Assembly (NCBI GenBank): GCA_900540885.1
Contig: UQHJ01000111.1
Location: 1 to 5,490, forward strand
DNA: 5,490 bases
Origin: an uncultured Prevotella sp.
Lineage (GTDB): Bacteria; Bacteroidota; Bacteroidia; Bacteroidales; Bacteroidaceae
Reading direction: 5' to 3'
Part shown: positions 1 through 5,416 of the stretch, piece by piece
Position numbering within the stretch: position 1 is the stretch's first letter
Layout of the letters: every line of letters begins with the position of its first letter
Made by a program: the position numbers and the translations under genes
Notes under the pieces: model-generated
What the model saw: only the letters and a program-made list of their open reading frames with translations
Databases searched by the model: none
What the model was told of the DNA's origin: nothing

Positions 1-20
1 GAGCCCCAAGTTGGCAATGC

Positions 21-59
21 CGACGCGGGGACGCGTCGCCCCCAGGTTAGGACGCGTCC
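21..59. repeat. Two GC-rich acgcgt palindromes
   Basis: The first is a 7-bp perfect stem, cgacgcg (21-27) pairing with cgcgtcg (32-38) around the loop ggga. The second is the 10-bp perfect palindrome ggacgcgtcc (50-59). The 9-mer ggacgcgtc occurs twice, at 29-37 and 50-58, 21 bp apart. These are direct sequence observations. The function is unknown; they may be part of a REP-like interspersed element, or a paired binding site for a dimeric protein. Confidence 0.55.
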
Positions 60-77
60 CCCCAATTAGGCAGATAA
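58..77 (+). repeat. 20-bp repeat, copy 1 (inverted copy at 5417-5436)
   Basis: The 20-mer ccccccaattaggcagataa is found here, and its exact reverse complement lies at 5417-5436. A chance 20-bp match in 5.5 kb is very unlikely, so this is a genuine interspersed repeat or the conserved edge of a larger element. Both copies carry the C/G run on the side facing out of the window. Beyond that run the sequences differ: acgcgt palindromes on this side, a gcgggtttgtaacccgc palindrome on the other. Confidence 0.75.
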
Positions 78-89
78 TTTGCAGATAAA

Positions 90-164
90 ATGCGCGCCAC
101 AAATGTGCCTACGTAGCGTGTGTTGAAAAATCATGCATTACGTAGGCGCGTTTGTGGCGCGCAT
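90..164. repeat. Large hairpin downstream of pepT, possible terminator
   Basis: Two 26-nt arms (90-115 and 139-164) are reverse complements with only two mismatches, separated by a 23-nt loop. In plus-strand RNA both mismatches become U-G wobble pairs; in minus-strand RNA they become C-A mismatches. On the minus strand, the direction of pepT, the hairpin starts about 28 nt after the stop codon and is followed by ttttatctgc, a short T-rich tract. It could therefore end pepT transcription. The very long, GC-rich arms (gcgcgccaca core) resemble a mobile palindromic element more than a standard terminator. Confidence 0.65.
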
Positions 165-192
165 ATCTTCGATAAATATGTGGGAAAGTTCT

Positions 193-1419
193 TTAGCCTC
201 GTTGAGCTGTAAGTTCAATAATTTTGACTACCAATTCAGAGGCTTTCTTGAGTGAAGGAATGGGTAAGAACTCGTGTGGGCCATGGAAATTGAGTCCTCC
301 GGCGAAGATGTTGGGGCAGGGGAGTCCCATGAAAGAAAGTTGTGCTCCATCAGTACCACCACGAATGGCGCGAACTTTAGATGGAATGTTGCATTGCTTC
401 ATGGCTTCAATTACAATGTCAACAACGTGAGGAACGGGTTCAATCTTTTCGCGCATGTTGTAGTATTGGTCGTTGATAGTAGCGGTTACGACTCCCTCAC
501 CATAGCGTTCGTTCATCCATTCTGCAGCCTTTTGTACAAAAGCTTTGCGCTTTTCAAAGCGTTTGCGGTCGTGGTCGCGAATAATGTATGAAAGAGTAGC
601 GTGCTCAACGTTGCCTTCAATTCCTAAAAGGTGGTAGAAACCTTCAAACTCAATGGTCTGTTCAGGCGTTTCTGTTACGGGCATTTGAGCTGCGAACTCA
701 GCTGCAACGCGTGCTGCGTTGATCATTTTCCCTTTTGCATAACCCGGGTGAACGCTTACGCCCTTTACTTCAATCTTCGCACTGGCAGCGTTAAAGTTTT
801 CGTATTCCAACTCACCCAGTTCGCCACCGTCCATGGTGTAGCCCCAAGCGCAGTCAAACTTCTTAACGTCAAACTTATGTGCGCCCAGACCAATCTCTTC
901 GTCAGGATTAAATCCTACACGGACGCGACCGTGCTTGATCTCGGGGTGTTCGATGAGGTGTACCATGGCTTGTACGATTTCAGCAATGCCAGCTTTGTCA
1001 TCTGCGCCCAAGAGCGTGTGGCCGTCGGTCACGATAATGTCTTCTCCTACGTGGTCGAGTAGTTCGGGAAACTTATTGGGTGAAGTTACCAAGCCTGCTT
1101 CGGCATCAAGTACGATGTCGCCTCCGTCGTAATGTTCAACAATGCGGGGGTGAATGTTAGCACCTGAGCAGTCGGGGCTGGTATCCATGTGTGAGATGAA
1201 ACCAATTGTTGGTACTTCTTTGTCAGTATTGGCAGGGAGTGTGGCATAAACGTAACCGTTCTCGTCCATTTCAACTTCTGTCATACCGATGCTTGTGAGT
1301 TCGTCACGTAGGTATTCAGCCAATTTAAGTTGTTTGGCTGTACTTGGCGTCGTATCTTGGTCTTCAGCACTTTGTGTGTCGAAGCTAACGTATTTAAGGA
1401 AGCGTTCTACAATGTCCAT
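193..1419 (-). CDS. pepT: Peptidase T (tripeptide aminopeptidase)
   Basis: This is a cytoplasmic di-zinc aminopeptidase of family M20B, which removes the N-terminal residue from tripeptides during peptide use. At 408 aa it matches the usual family length. The metal and catalytic residues are all visible: H77 and D79 in SHMDT, D140 in LLGADDKAG, E174-E175 in NPDEEIG, D197 in YTMDGGE, and H379 in GLNFHGPHE. Known PepT chemistry assigns the zinc ligands to H77, D140, E175, D197 and H379, with E174 as general base. The dimerisation (lid) domain covers roughly residues 205-320, between two halves of the catalytic domain; RGGTDGA (353-359) is the conserved loop after it. The start is the ATG ending at 1419, which gives the family-typical N-terminus MDIVERFLKYVSFDTQS. 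No Shine-Dalgarno sequence is seen; an A/C/T-only repeat leader lies directly upstream. The gene follows trkA by 140 bp with no clear terminator between them. It looks intact and functional. Confidence 0.97.
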   Translation of the reverse strand: MDIVERFLKYVSFDTQSAEDQDTTPSTAKQLKLAEYLRDELTSIGMTEVEMDENGYVYATLPANTDKEVPTIGFISHMDTSPDCSGANIHPRIVEHYDGGDIVLDAEAGLVTSPNKFPELLDHVGEDIIVTDGHTLLGADDKAGIAEIVQAMVHLIEHPEIKHGRVRVGFNPDEEIGLGAHKFDVKKFDCAWGYTMDGGELGELEYENFNAASAKIEVKGVSVHPGYAKGKMINAARVAAEFAAQMPVTETPEQTIEFEGFYHLLGIEGNVEHATLSYIIRDHDRKRFEKRKAFVQKAAEWMNERYGEGVVTATINDQYYNMREKIEPVPHVVDIVIEAMKQCNIPSKVRAIRGGTDGAQLSFMGLPCPNIFAGGLNFHGPHEFLPIPSLKKASELVVKIIELTAQRG

Positions 1420-1424
1420 ATTTT

Positions 1425-1493
1425 TGAGTTTAATGAGTTTATTGGTTTAATAAGTTTATTAGTTTAATGAGTTTAGTGGGTTTAGTGGTTTAG
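1425..1493 (-). repeat. Tandem repeat in the pepT leader, no G on the transcribed strand
   Basis: Read on the minus strand, this is eight consecutive degenerate units of 8-9 nt, each carrying the core taaac (for example ctaaacca, ctaaaccca, ttaaacta, ataaactca). Two adjacent 17-nt blocks, made of an 8-mer plus a 9-mer, differ at only two positions, suggesting growth by duplication. The array contains no G on the pepT sense strand, so its RNA cannot form G-C or G-U pairs internally and should be unstructured. It ends only five nucleotides (aaaat) before the pepT ATG and so fills the place where a ribosome binding site would be. Confidence 0.8.
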
Positions 1494-1497
1494 TTTT

Positions 1498-1505
1498 CAA
1501 AACTA
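1498..1505 (-). promoter_or_regulatory. Candidate pepT promoter, -7 element
   Basis: On the minus strand this reads TAGTTTTG, a perfect match to the Bacteroidetes -7 consensus TAnnTTTG. Transcription would then begin near 1491-1493, so the mRNA leader would be almost exactly the tandem-repeat array. No convincing -33 TTG is found 19-21 nt upstream; that stretch is purine-rich (gttaagaggttagg). The element lies inside the palindrome ttagttttcaaaactaa (1490-1506), which could instead be a protein-binding site. The call rests on one motif and is tentative. Confidence 0.35.
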
Positions 1506-1559
1506 ACTTTTTTTATCCCTAACCTCTTAACCTACTCTTCCCCTCCCACTTCTAAGCTC

Positions 1560-2930
1560 TTAGTTTAATCCGAACAATCCGTTGGATTCTTTAAAGAACT
1601 TCTCTAACTTTTTAATCCCCCCGCTGAGGCAGAAGGCAACGACTGTATCGCCAGGAAGAATGTGGGTAGAGCCATTGATGAGCTGACCTACGCCGTTGCG
1701 GACAAGGCCACCTAAGGTGATGTTGGAAGGCAAATCCAGATCTTTCACTGCTTTATGAATGATTTTGGCATCAGCTGGTACGCTAAATTCCGCCACGTCG
1801 GCATTTGCCACGGTCAGACTCTTTACAGAGGTGATGTCAGCCTTTAGCATCATTTGGTAGATGTGACTGGCGGCAAAGGTCTTCTTGTTGATGATGGTGC
1901 CAATGTCGAGGCTTTCGGCCATGCCGATATAGTCAGTGTTTTCGACCATTGCTACTGTTTTGCGCACACCGAGACGTTTGGCAGCCAAGCAGGCGAGAAT
2001 GTTCGTTTCAGAGTTTTCGGTTAGTGCACAAAAAGCCTGTGCCTTGCGTATGCCCTCTTCTTCAAGCAGTGCGAGGTCACGTCCGTCGCCGTGAATAATC
2101 ATGGCATGTCGGTTGGTTACCACTTCGTTGAGCCTTTCGGCGCGTCGTCCGTCGCTTTCAATAATTTTGGCATGCATGTAGTCCGGCATGGCATTCGCTA
2201 AGTGAACGGCCGAACTTCCACCCCCCATAATGAATACGTTTGATACATCGGGATATTCTTCTTTACCTGCGATGTCGCGTATGTAGTTAACGTATTTAGG
2301 CGTAGTCATAAAATAGACCACATCGAGCGCATGTAGGCAGTCAGCACCATGAGGAATGACGGTGACGTCTCCACGTTTTACGGCTACAATGTGATAAGGC
2401 GAGTCGGGGCCGCAAAGGTCTTTTAGAGGTTGGTCAAGAATTTGTGCATTGCTACGCACCTTTACTCCTAAGAGAATGAGTGCACCATTTTGCACTTCCC
2501 ACCATTGGCGTATCCAACTGCGTTTGATGTTGTGAAGAATTTCTTGTCCAGCCAACATTTCGGGATAGATAATTGACCCAATGCCTACAGTCTTGAAAAA
2601 TTCGCGGTGTTGAGGCAGTGTGTATTCATAGTTATCAACACGTGCCACGGTCTTTTTTGCTCCTAACTTGTAGGCCAACATGCAAGCTGTCATGTTATGT
2701 GCTTCATCAGGCGTAACGCCGATGAAAAGGTCGGCTGTGCCCACTTCGGCCTCTTTAAGGGCAGAGATAGACGTAGGGCGGTTGGTCAGCGTTAGTATGT
2801 CGAAGTTAGAGGATATGTCCTCTAACTTTTCAGCCGATTCATCGATAAGCGTTATATCGTGATTTTCGCGTGACAGGAGTTTGGCTAAGTGGGTGCCCAC
2901 AGCGCCAGCTCCGGCAATGATAATTTTCAT
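1560..2930 (-). CDS. trkA: Trk-type potassium uptake regulatory subunit TrkA
   Basis: This is the peripheral, cytoplasmic nucleotide-binding subunit that gates a TrkH/KtrB-type potassium channel in response to NAD(H) or other nucleotides. At 456 aa it has the full duplicated TrkA layout. The first RCK-N (TrkA_N) Rossmann fold has GAGAVG at 7-12 and acidic D30 at the end of strand 2. The first TrkA_C domain spans about 140-225. The second Rossmann fold has GGGSSA at 236-241 and E258. The second TrkA_C domain spans about 370-450. NMTACMLAYKLGAKKTVARVDN (79-100) and NILACLAAKRLGVRKTVAMVEN (310-331) show the internal duplication clearly. The usual first-lobe GN motif after strand 3 is replaced by TNRPTS (49-54), and the second lobe lacks the third glycine of GxGxxG; both may be normal in this lineage. 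No trkH is adjacent in the window. The ATG ending at 2930 places the glycine motif at the normal distance from the N-terminus. Confidence 0.95.
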   Translation of the reverse strand: MKIIIAGAGAVGTHLAKLLSRENHDITLIDESAEKLEDISSNFDILTLTNRPTSISALKEAEVGTADLFIGVTPDEAHNMTACMLAYKLGAKKTVARVDNYEYTLPQHREFFKTVGIGSIIYPEMLAGQEILHNIKRSWIRQWWEVQNGALILLGVKVRSNAQILDQPLKDLCGPDSPYHIVAVKRGDVTVIPHGADCLHALDVVYFMTTPKYVNYIRDIAGKEEYPDVSNVFIMGGGSSAVHLANAMPDYMHAKIIESDGRRAERLNEVVTNRHAMIIHGDGRDLALLEEEGIRKAQAFCALTENSETNILACLAAKRLGVRKTVAMVENTDYIGMAESLDIGTIINKKTFAASHIYQMMLKADITSVKSLTVANADVAEFSVPADAKIIHKAVKDLDLPSNITLGGLVRNGVGQLINGSTHILPGDTVVAFCLSGGIKKLEKFFKESNGLFGLN

Positions 2931-2957
2931 GCTTTGTTGTTTCTTTATTCAACGGTG

Positions 2958-3000
2958 TAAAGTTAACACTTAAATCATATATAATGATATAACGAAGGTA
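2958..3000 (-). promoter_or_regulatory. Possible trkA promoter region
   Basis: Two near-matches to the Bacteroidetes -7 consensus TAnnTTTG occur on the minus strand upstream of trkA: TACCTTCG (3000 to 2993) and TAACTTTA (2965 to 2958), each 7 of 8. Neither has a good TTG element at 19-21 nt. The region is strongly AT-rich. A terminator just upstream (3054-3118) means trkA needs its own promoter about here, but the exact site is not resolved. Confidence 0.25.
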
Positions 3001-3053
3001 TAATTTAGGGTTGGACGTGTTCAGATATAAGTAGAGAAAGGGATATTTGAAAC

Positions 3054-3118
3054 AAAAAAAGATTAATGAAGCGATTAATGTCCATTCGTATGCCATTAAT
3101 CTTTTCATTAATCTTTTT
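3054..3118 (-). terminator. Intrinsic terminator after the glycosyltransferase gene
   Basis: Two 25-nt arms (3056-3080 and 3094-3118) are reverse complements with two adjacent mismatches, around a 13-nt loop. On the minus strand the stem begins about 22 nt after the glycosyltransferase stop codon and runs into seven T residues (complement of 3054-3060), the classic layout of an intrinsic terminator. The other strand also ends in five T residues, so it could work in both directions. Each arm is built from two copies of gattaatg, so the stem itself is a nested repeat. It separates the glycosyltransferase from trkA transcriptionally. Confidence 0.8.
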
Positions 3119-3140
3119 GTATCGTCTTTCGGATTGTAAC

Positions 3141-3905
3141 TTAATGTTGCTTTATCATCTCGGCTATTTTATACAAATAGCGTAATCCTAATAAGAATAC
3201 GTTTGAATAGATATGGTTCTTCTTCAGCGCCTTGAGGTGGTCTTTGGTAATTTGCCAATGACTGCTAAATCCTGAAGTGGAAGCCCCACCTGTACGCATG
3301 GTGACAAAGTCCTTTTCAATGTATTGCATACGTATCTTGCTTAGATAGATGAGTCGTAAAAGATTTTCAAAGTCTGCTGCCACTTTAAAGGTAAGGTCAA
3401 ACGTTCCATACTGCTGATACAATTCCCGTTTGCAATAGAAGGAAGGGTGAGCAGGCATAAAGCCCATACGCATCCACATACGGCGGAATGGCTTAGAGGA
3501 ATAATAGCGAACGCAATGTGTTAAGTCGTTAGGGGCAACATAATGTACATCGCCATAGACTGCATCTATCGTTGTGTCTTGCTGTAAAGTATTGACAACG
3601 GTTTGCAATACATCGTTCGAGGTGTAAAAGTCGTCAGAGTTAAGTATACCAATCACGTCGCCTGTAGCCATAGCAATGCCTTTGTTCATGGCATCATAGA
3701 TTCCTTTATCCGCTTCGTTTATCCAGCGCATACGGCCATTAAAGCGAGGTTCGTAAGATTTTATAATGTCTACAGTGCCGTCAGTCGAAGCACCATCAAC
3801 CACAATATATTCAATGTCGCTATAGGTTTGACTTAAAATGCTCTCAAACGTATCGCGTACAGTTGCGGCACTATTATATGTTGCGGTAATAATGGTAATG
3901 GTCAT
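3141..3905 (-). CDS. Family 2 glycosyltransferase
   Basis: This is a GT-A fold glycosyltransferase of family GT2, expected to transfer a sugar from a nucleotide-sugar donor to a growing surface glycan on the cytoplasmic side of the membrane. At 254 aa it is a typical single-domain member. Visible motifs are the N-terminal strand TIITATYNSAATV (4-16), QTYSDIEYIVVDGASTDGT (26-44) with D37 in the donor-binding loop, ADKGIYDAMNKGIAMATGD (65-83), and the DxD-like metal site NSDD (89-92). HPSF (153-156) and AADFE (176-180) are in the acceptor region, where a catalytic acidic residue normally sits. The profile resembles the WcaA-like enzymes of capsule, O-antigen and exopolysaccharide loci; donor and acceptor cannot be read from the sequence. 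There is no long membrane segment. It stands alone between noncoding DNA and its own terminator, with no other polysaccharide genes in the window. The gene looks more AT-rich than pepT, hinting at transfer. The start is preceded by a purine-rich aagaagaaaa. Confidence 0.93.
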   Translation of the reverse strand: MTITIITATYNSAATVRDTFESILSQTYSDIEYIVVDGASTDGTVDIIKSYEPRFNGRMRWINEADKGIYDAMNKGIAMATGDVIGILNSDDFYTSNDVLQTVVNTLQQDTTIDAVYGDVHYVAPNDLTHCVRYYSSKPFRRMWMRMGFMPAHPSFYCKRELYQQYGTFDLTFKVAADFENLLRLIYLSKIRMQYIEKDFVTMRTGGASTSGFSSHWQITKDHLKALKKNHIYSNVFLLGLRYLYKIAEMIKQH

Positions 3906-3995
3906 TTTTCTTCTTGCTTGGTGTTGTAATAATATAGAGTGCTCTTACGCTAATCTTAATAGGTTATTTAGTATCCCAAAATGGTGAAATGTGCA

Positions 3996-4025
3996 TTGGC
4001 TACCCTATATAAGTGGCTAATTTCG
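3996..4025 (+). promoter_or_regulatory. Candidate plus-strand Bacteroidetes promoter
   Basis: TTG at 3996-3998 is followed after 19 nt by TAATTTCG at 4018-4025, which matches seven of eight positions of the -7 consensus TAnnTTTG. The spacing is right for the Bacteroidetes primary sigma factor. Transcription would start near 4030 and head into the hairpin-rich noncoding stretch, opposite to every gene in the window. Chance matches are common in AT-rich DNA, so the call is weak. Confidence 0.25.
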
Positions 4026-4169
4026 GTATTTTTTTTGAATTAGCAATTTTTTTCCATTATAATATGTCAATCTGTCGTTATTTCTCCTTTTTCAAGGATA
4101 TAGATGTAGCCTTTTCGTATATATAACGTAAATTGTTTCTCTTTATTGCATGGGGCATTGACATTTAAT

Positions 4170-4229
4170 TTGAAAAACTGCAATTTTGGGGGCGGAGTTG
4201 TAACCCGCCTCCAAAATTGCAGTTTTCAA
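4170..4229. repeat. 60-bp palindromic element with a GC-rich core (REP-like)
   Basis: The left arm (4170-4195) and right arm (4205-4229) are complementary except for one extra A and one mismatch. A short inner stem gtt/aac extends the hairpin almost to its tip. The core gcggagttgtaacccgc (4192-4208) matches gcgggtttgtaacccgc at 5436-5452 at 15 of 17 positions, and both are preceded by a G run. This makes it one member of an interspersed palindrome family, comparable in form to REP elements mobilised by IS200-like (RAYT) transposases. No transposase is in the window. Confidence 0.75.
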
Positions 4230-4295
4230 CCGTATTTTCTTATGTGATACGTTATAGAGCTTTAATTCCTTTGTTTAAGGATATAATTGTAAAGA

Positions 4296-4368
4296 AGGTG
4301 TTCGAAATTAGTTTATATCAAAAGTACTCTATTGGGAACATCTAAATATAAACTAATTTCGAACACCT
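4296..4368. repeat. Perfect 23-bp inverted repeat, 27-nt spacer
   Basis: Positions 4296-4318 and 4346-4368 are exact reverse complements (outer end aggtgttcgaaatta), separated by 27 nt. The arms are AT-rich and contain ttcgaa. Neither strand shows a T run directly after the stem, so an ordinary intrinsic terminator is unlikely. It could be a small MITE-like element, an operator or attachment-like site, or a stable RNA hairpin. No target-site duplication is obvious. Confidence 0.75.
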
Positions 4369-4445
4369 ACTTATATAGCTACATATTTCCCTTTTATTTT
4401 ATAAGGTAGTGGGAGACTCCTTCTTTTCTTTCTTCATTGTTTTTA

Positions 4446-4481
4446 TGGATTTAGAATAGCCATTACACTATTCTAAATCCA
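4446..4481 (-). terminator. Hairpin after the propeller gene fragment, possible terminator
   Basis: Perfect 14-bp arms, tggatttagaatag (4446-4459) and its complement (4468-4481), enclose an 8-nt loop. On the minus strand the stem begins about 11 nt after the stop codon of the preceding gene, the right place for a terminator. The sequence after the stem is ataaaaacaatg, with no T run, so termination would be rho-dependent or weak; it may instead only protect the mRNA 3' end. Confidence 0.5.
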
Positions 4482-4492
4482 CAAATGTTTTA

Positions 4493-5401
4493 TTATTTCA
4501 CTCTCTTCACCGTCTTAACACCATTGGTAGTGATAATCTTTTCGAGATATACACCCTTCAAGGGAAGGCGACCAAGGCGCTGGCCATTGATGCCGTAGTA
4601 TTCGCGAGCAATAACGGTGCCGTTAGCGGTGTTGTCAGCCTTAACAGCGTGAATGCCAGAGGTAGCGTCCTTGTTTAAGTCGATAATGTAAGAGCGGTCA
4701 ACGCTTATGCCGTCAGCGTTAGAGAATTCTTCACGCATGAAGCTTAAGAAAATGGTAGCATCAGAGTTGATAGAGACAGTACCTGTAACGATACTATCGG
4801 GCACGATGACGTAGTCCATAGGACGAATGTTCTTCTTAGCAGAGAAGAGACCCCCTTCGTCAAAGCCGCCGTCGTCAATGCCGCCATCGCCCCAATCGCC
4901 CCCATCGCCAGGTTCGTCAGAACCATCGCTCACGGGAACGTTGAAGCTATAGTTCGTCTTCAAAAATTCACCTGCCTTTGCATCGCGGGCAGCGATGTAG
5001 TCGTAGAAGGGAACGGGCTGTGCATCTTTTTCGGTGATGTTGATGACCGAAGCGTTACGTGTATATTCCATAGCAGGAGCGTTGGCAATGAGTGTACCGT
5101 TGTTTGATACGCTTGAAGCCAAACCATCGGTGATAGACTCAATCAACTTCAACTGAGGTTCTTCGCCTGTGAGGTCGAAGTAAGCAGGATAAGTGTAACG
5201 AAGGTTGTTGTCCTCCATAGCCGTAGCGATGTACTTACCATTCGTTGACATGCTCCATTGGTTCATGACAATACTCTTGTTAGAAAGAGCAGCCTGGAAC
5301 TTTTCAAGGTAGTCTATAATATCATTAGTGTACTTGTTGGCCTTGGCCATATAAGCCGTAGAATCGGCTACCCATTGATCACGCTTCTCGCTGATGAACA
5401 T
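4493..5401 (-). pseudogene. 5'-truncated gene for a secreted beta-propeller-like protein
   Basis: I do not recognise a named family. The 302-aa frame shows three blade-like motifs of the PD40/WD40 type: SMSTNGKYIATA (50-61), SVSNNGTLIANA (98-109) and TVSINSDATIFL (208-219). An Asp/Gly-rich linker (159-184) interrupts the series. The tail (267-302, EYYGINGQRLGRLPLKGVYL onward, ending in VKTVKRVK) closely resembles the C-terminal sorting-like domains of exported Bacteroidales proteins. Such proteins begin with a signal peptide, but none is present here. Upstream of the ATG the frame continues for only five codons (encoding IPKYW) before TAA, and that TAA is the first triplet of the 20-bp repeat at 5417-5436. 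No ribosome binding site is visible. I infer that the 5' part, including the signal peptide and more blades, was lost at the repeat boundary. The alternative is a real short protein starting at 5401. Confidence 0.7.
4850..4927 (-). repeat. Asp/Gly-rich low-complexity coding segment
   Basis: Codons 159-184 of the propeller gene encode a run of DGG/GDGG-type units (GDGGDWGDGGIDDGGFDEGG), produced by repeated gcc/cat/cgc-type triplets on the plus strand. The segment is highly acidic and glycine-rich, separates the N-terminal blade motifs from the C-terminal part, and could be a flexible linker or a calcium-binding loop. Its repetitive DNA makes length variation by slippage plausible. Confidence 0.7.
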
Positions 5402-5416
5402 CCAGTATTTAGGAAT

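Larger units (their letters stand above)
1..192. other. Gene-free intergenic stretch rich in palindromes
   Basis: No credible coding region lies here. The stretch follows the pepT stop codon (pepT is read leftward). It holds GC-rich palindromes (21-38 and 50-59), a 20-bp sequence that recurs inverted near the right end of the window (58-77), a short tandem pair of gcagataa (70-77 and 81-88), and a large hairpin (90-164). The GC-rich part contrasts sharply with the AT-rich intergenic DNA elsewhere in the window, which suggests interspersed repeat elements, not gene remnants. Confidence 0.7.
3906..4492. other. 587-bp gene-free region with three hairpins
   Basis: No credible coding sequence is present on either strand; the longest open stretches are very short and have no family features. 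The region is AT-rich with T runs (for example 4028-4036 and 4047-4053). It contains three separate inverted repeats (4170-4229, 4296-4368 and 4446-4481) and a Bacteroidetes-type promoter candidate on the plus strand (3996-4025). It must also hold the glycosyltransferase promoter on the minus strand, but I find no convincing element for it. It may be decayed DNA with inserted palindromic elements, or it may encode a small RNA. Confidence 0.7.

Noticed and set aside
631..1062. 143-codon plus-strand open frame, with smaller ones at 224-591 and 935-1132
   Set aside because: They lie entirely antisense to pepT, whose full set of zinc-site residues proves the minus frame. The predicted peptides are Cys/Val/Phe-rich and show no family motif.
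1425..1493. CRISPR-like array
   Set aside because: The units are 8-9 nt and contiguous, with no unique spacers; it is a simple degenerate tandem repeat.
1490..1514. ttagttttcaaaactaa followed by ctttttttat as a plus-strand terminator
   Set aside because: The stem is at most 6 bp of mostly A-T pairs and no gene is transcribed on the plus strand here. The minus-strand TAnnTTTG reading is the better explanation.
2839..3108. 89-codon minus-strand frame overlapping the trkA start and the terminator
   Set aside because: It runs through the intrinsic terminator and ends in a frame-shifted copy of the trkA N-terminal codons; nothing supports it.
3603..3836. 77-codon plus-strand open frame inside the glycosyltransferase
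   Set aside because: It is antisense to the conserved GT2 motifs and has no recognisable features.
4064..4126. 20-codon plus-strand frame beginning MSICRYFSFF downstream of the candidate promoter
   Set aside because: It is too short, has no ribosome binding site or recognisable composition, and is no better than expected by chance in this DNA.
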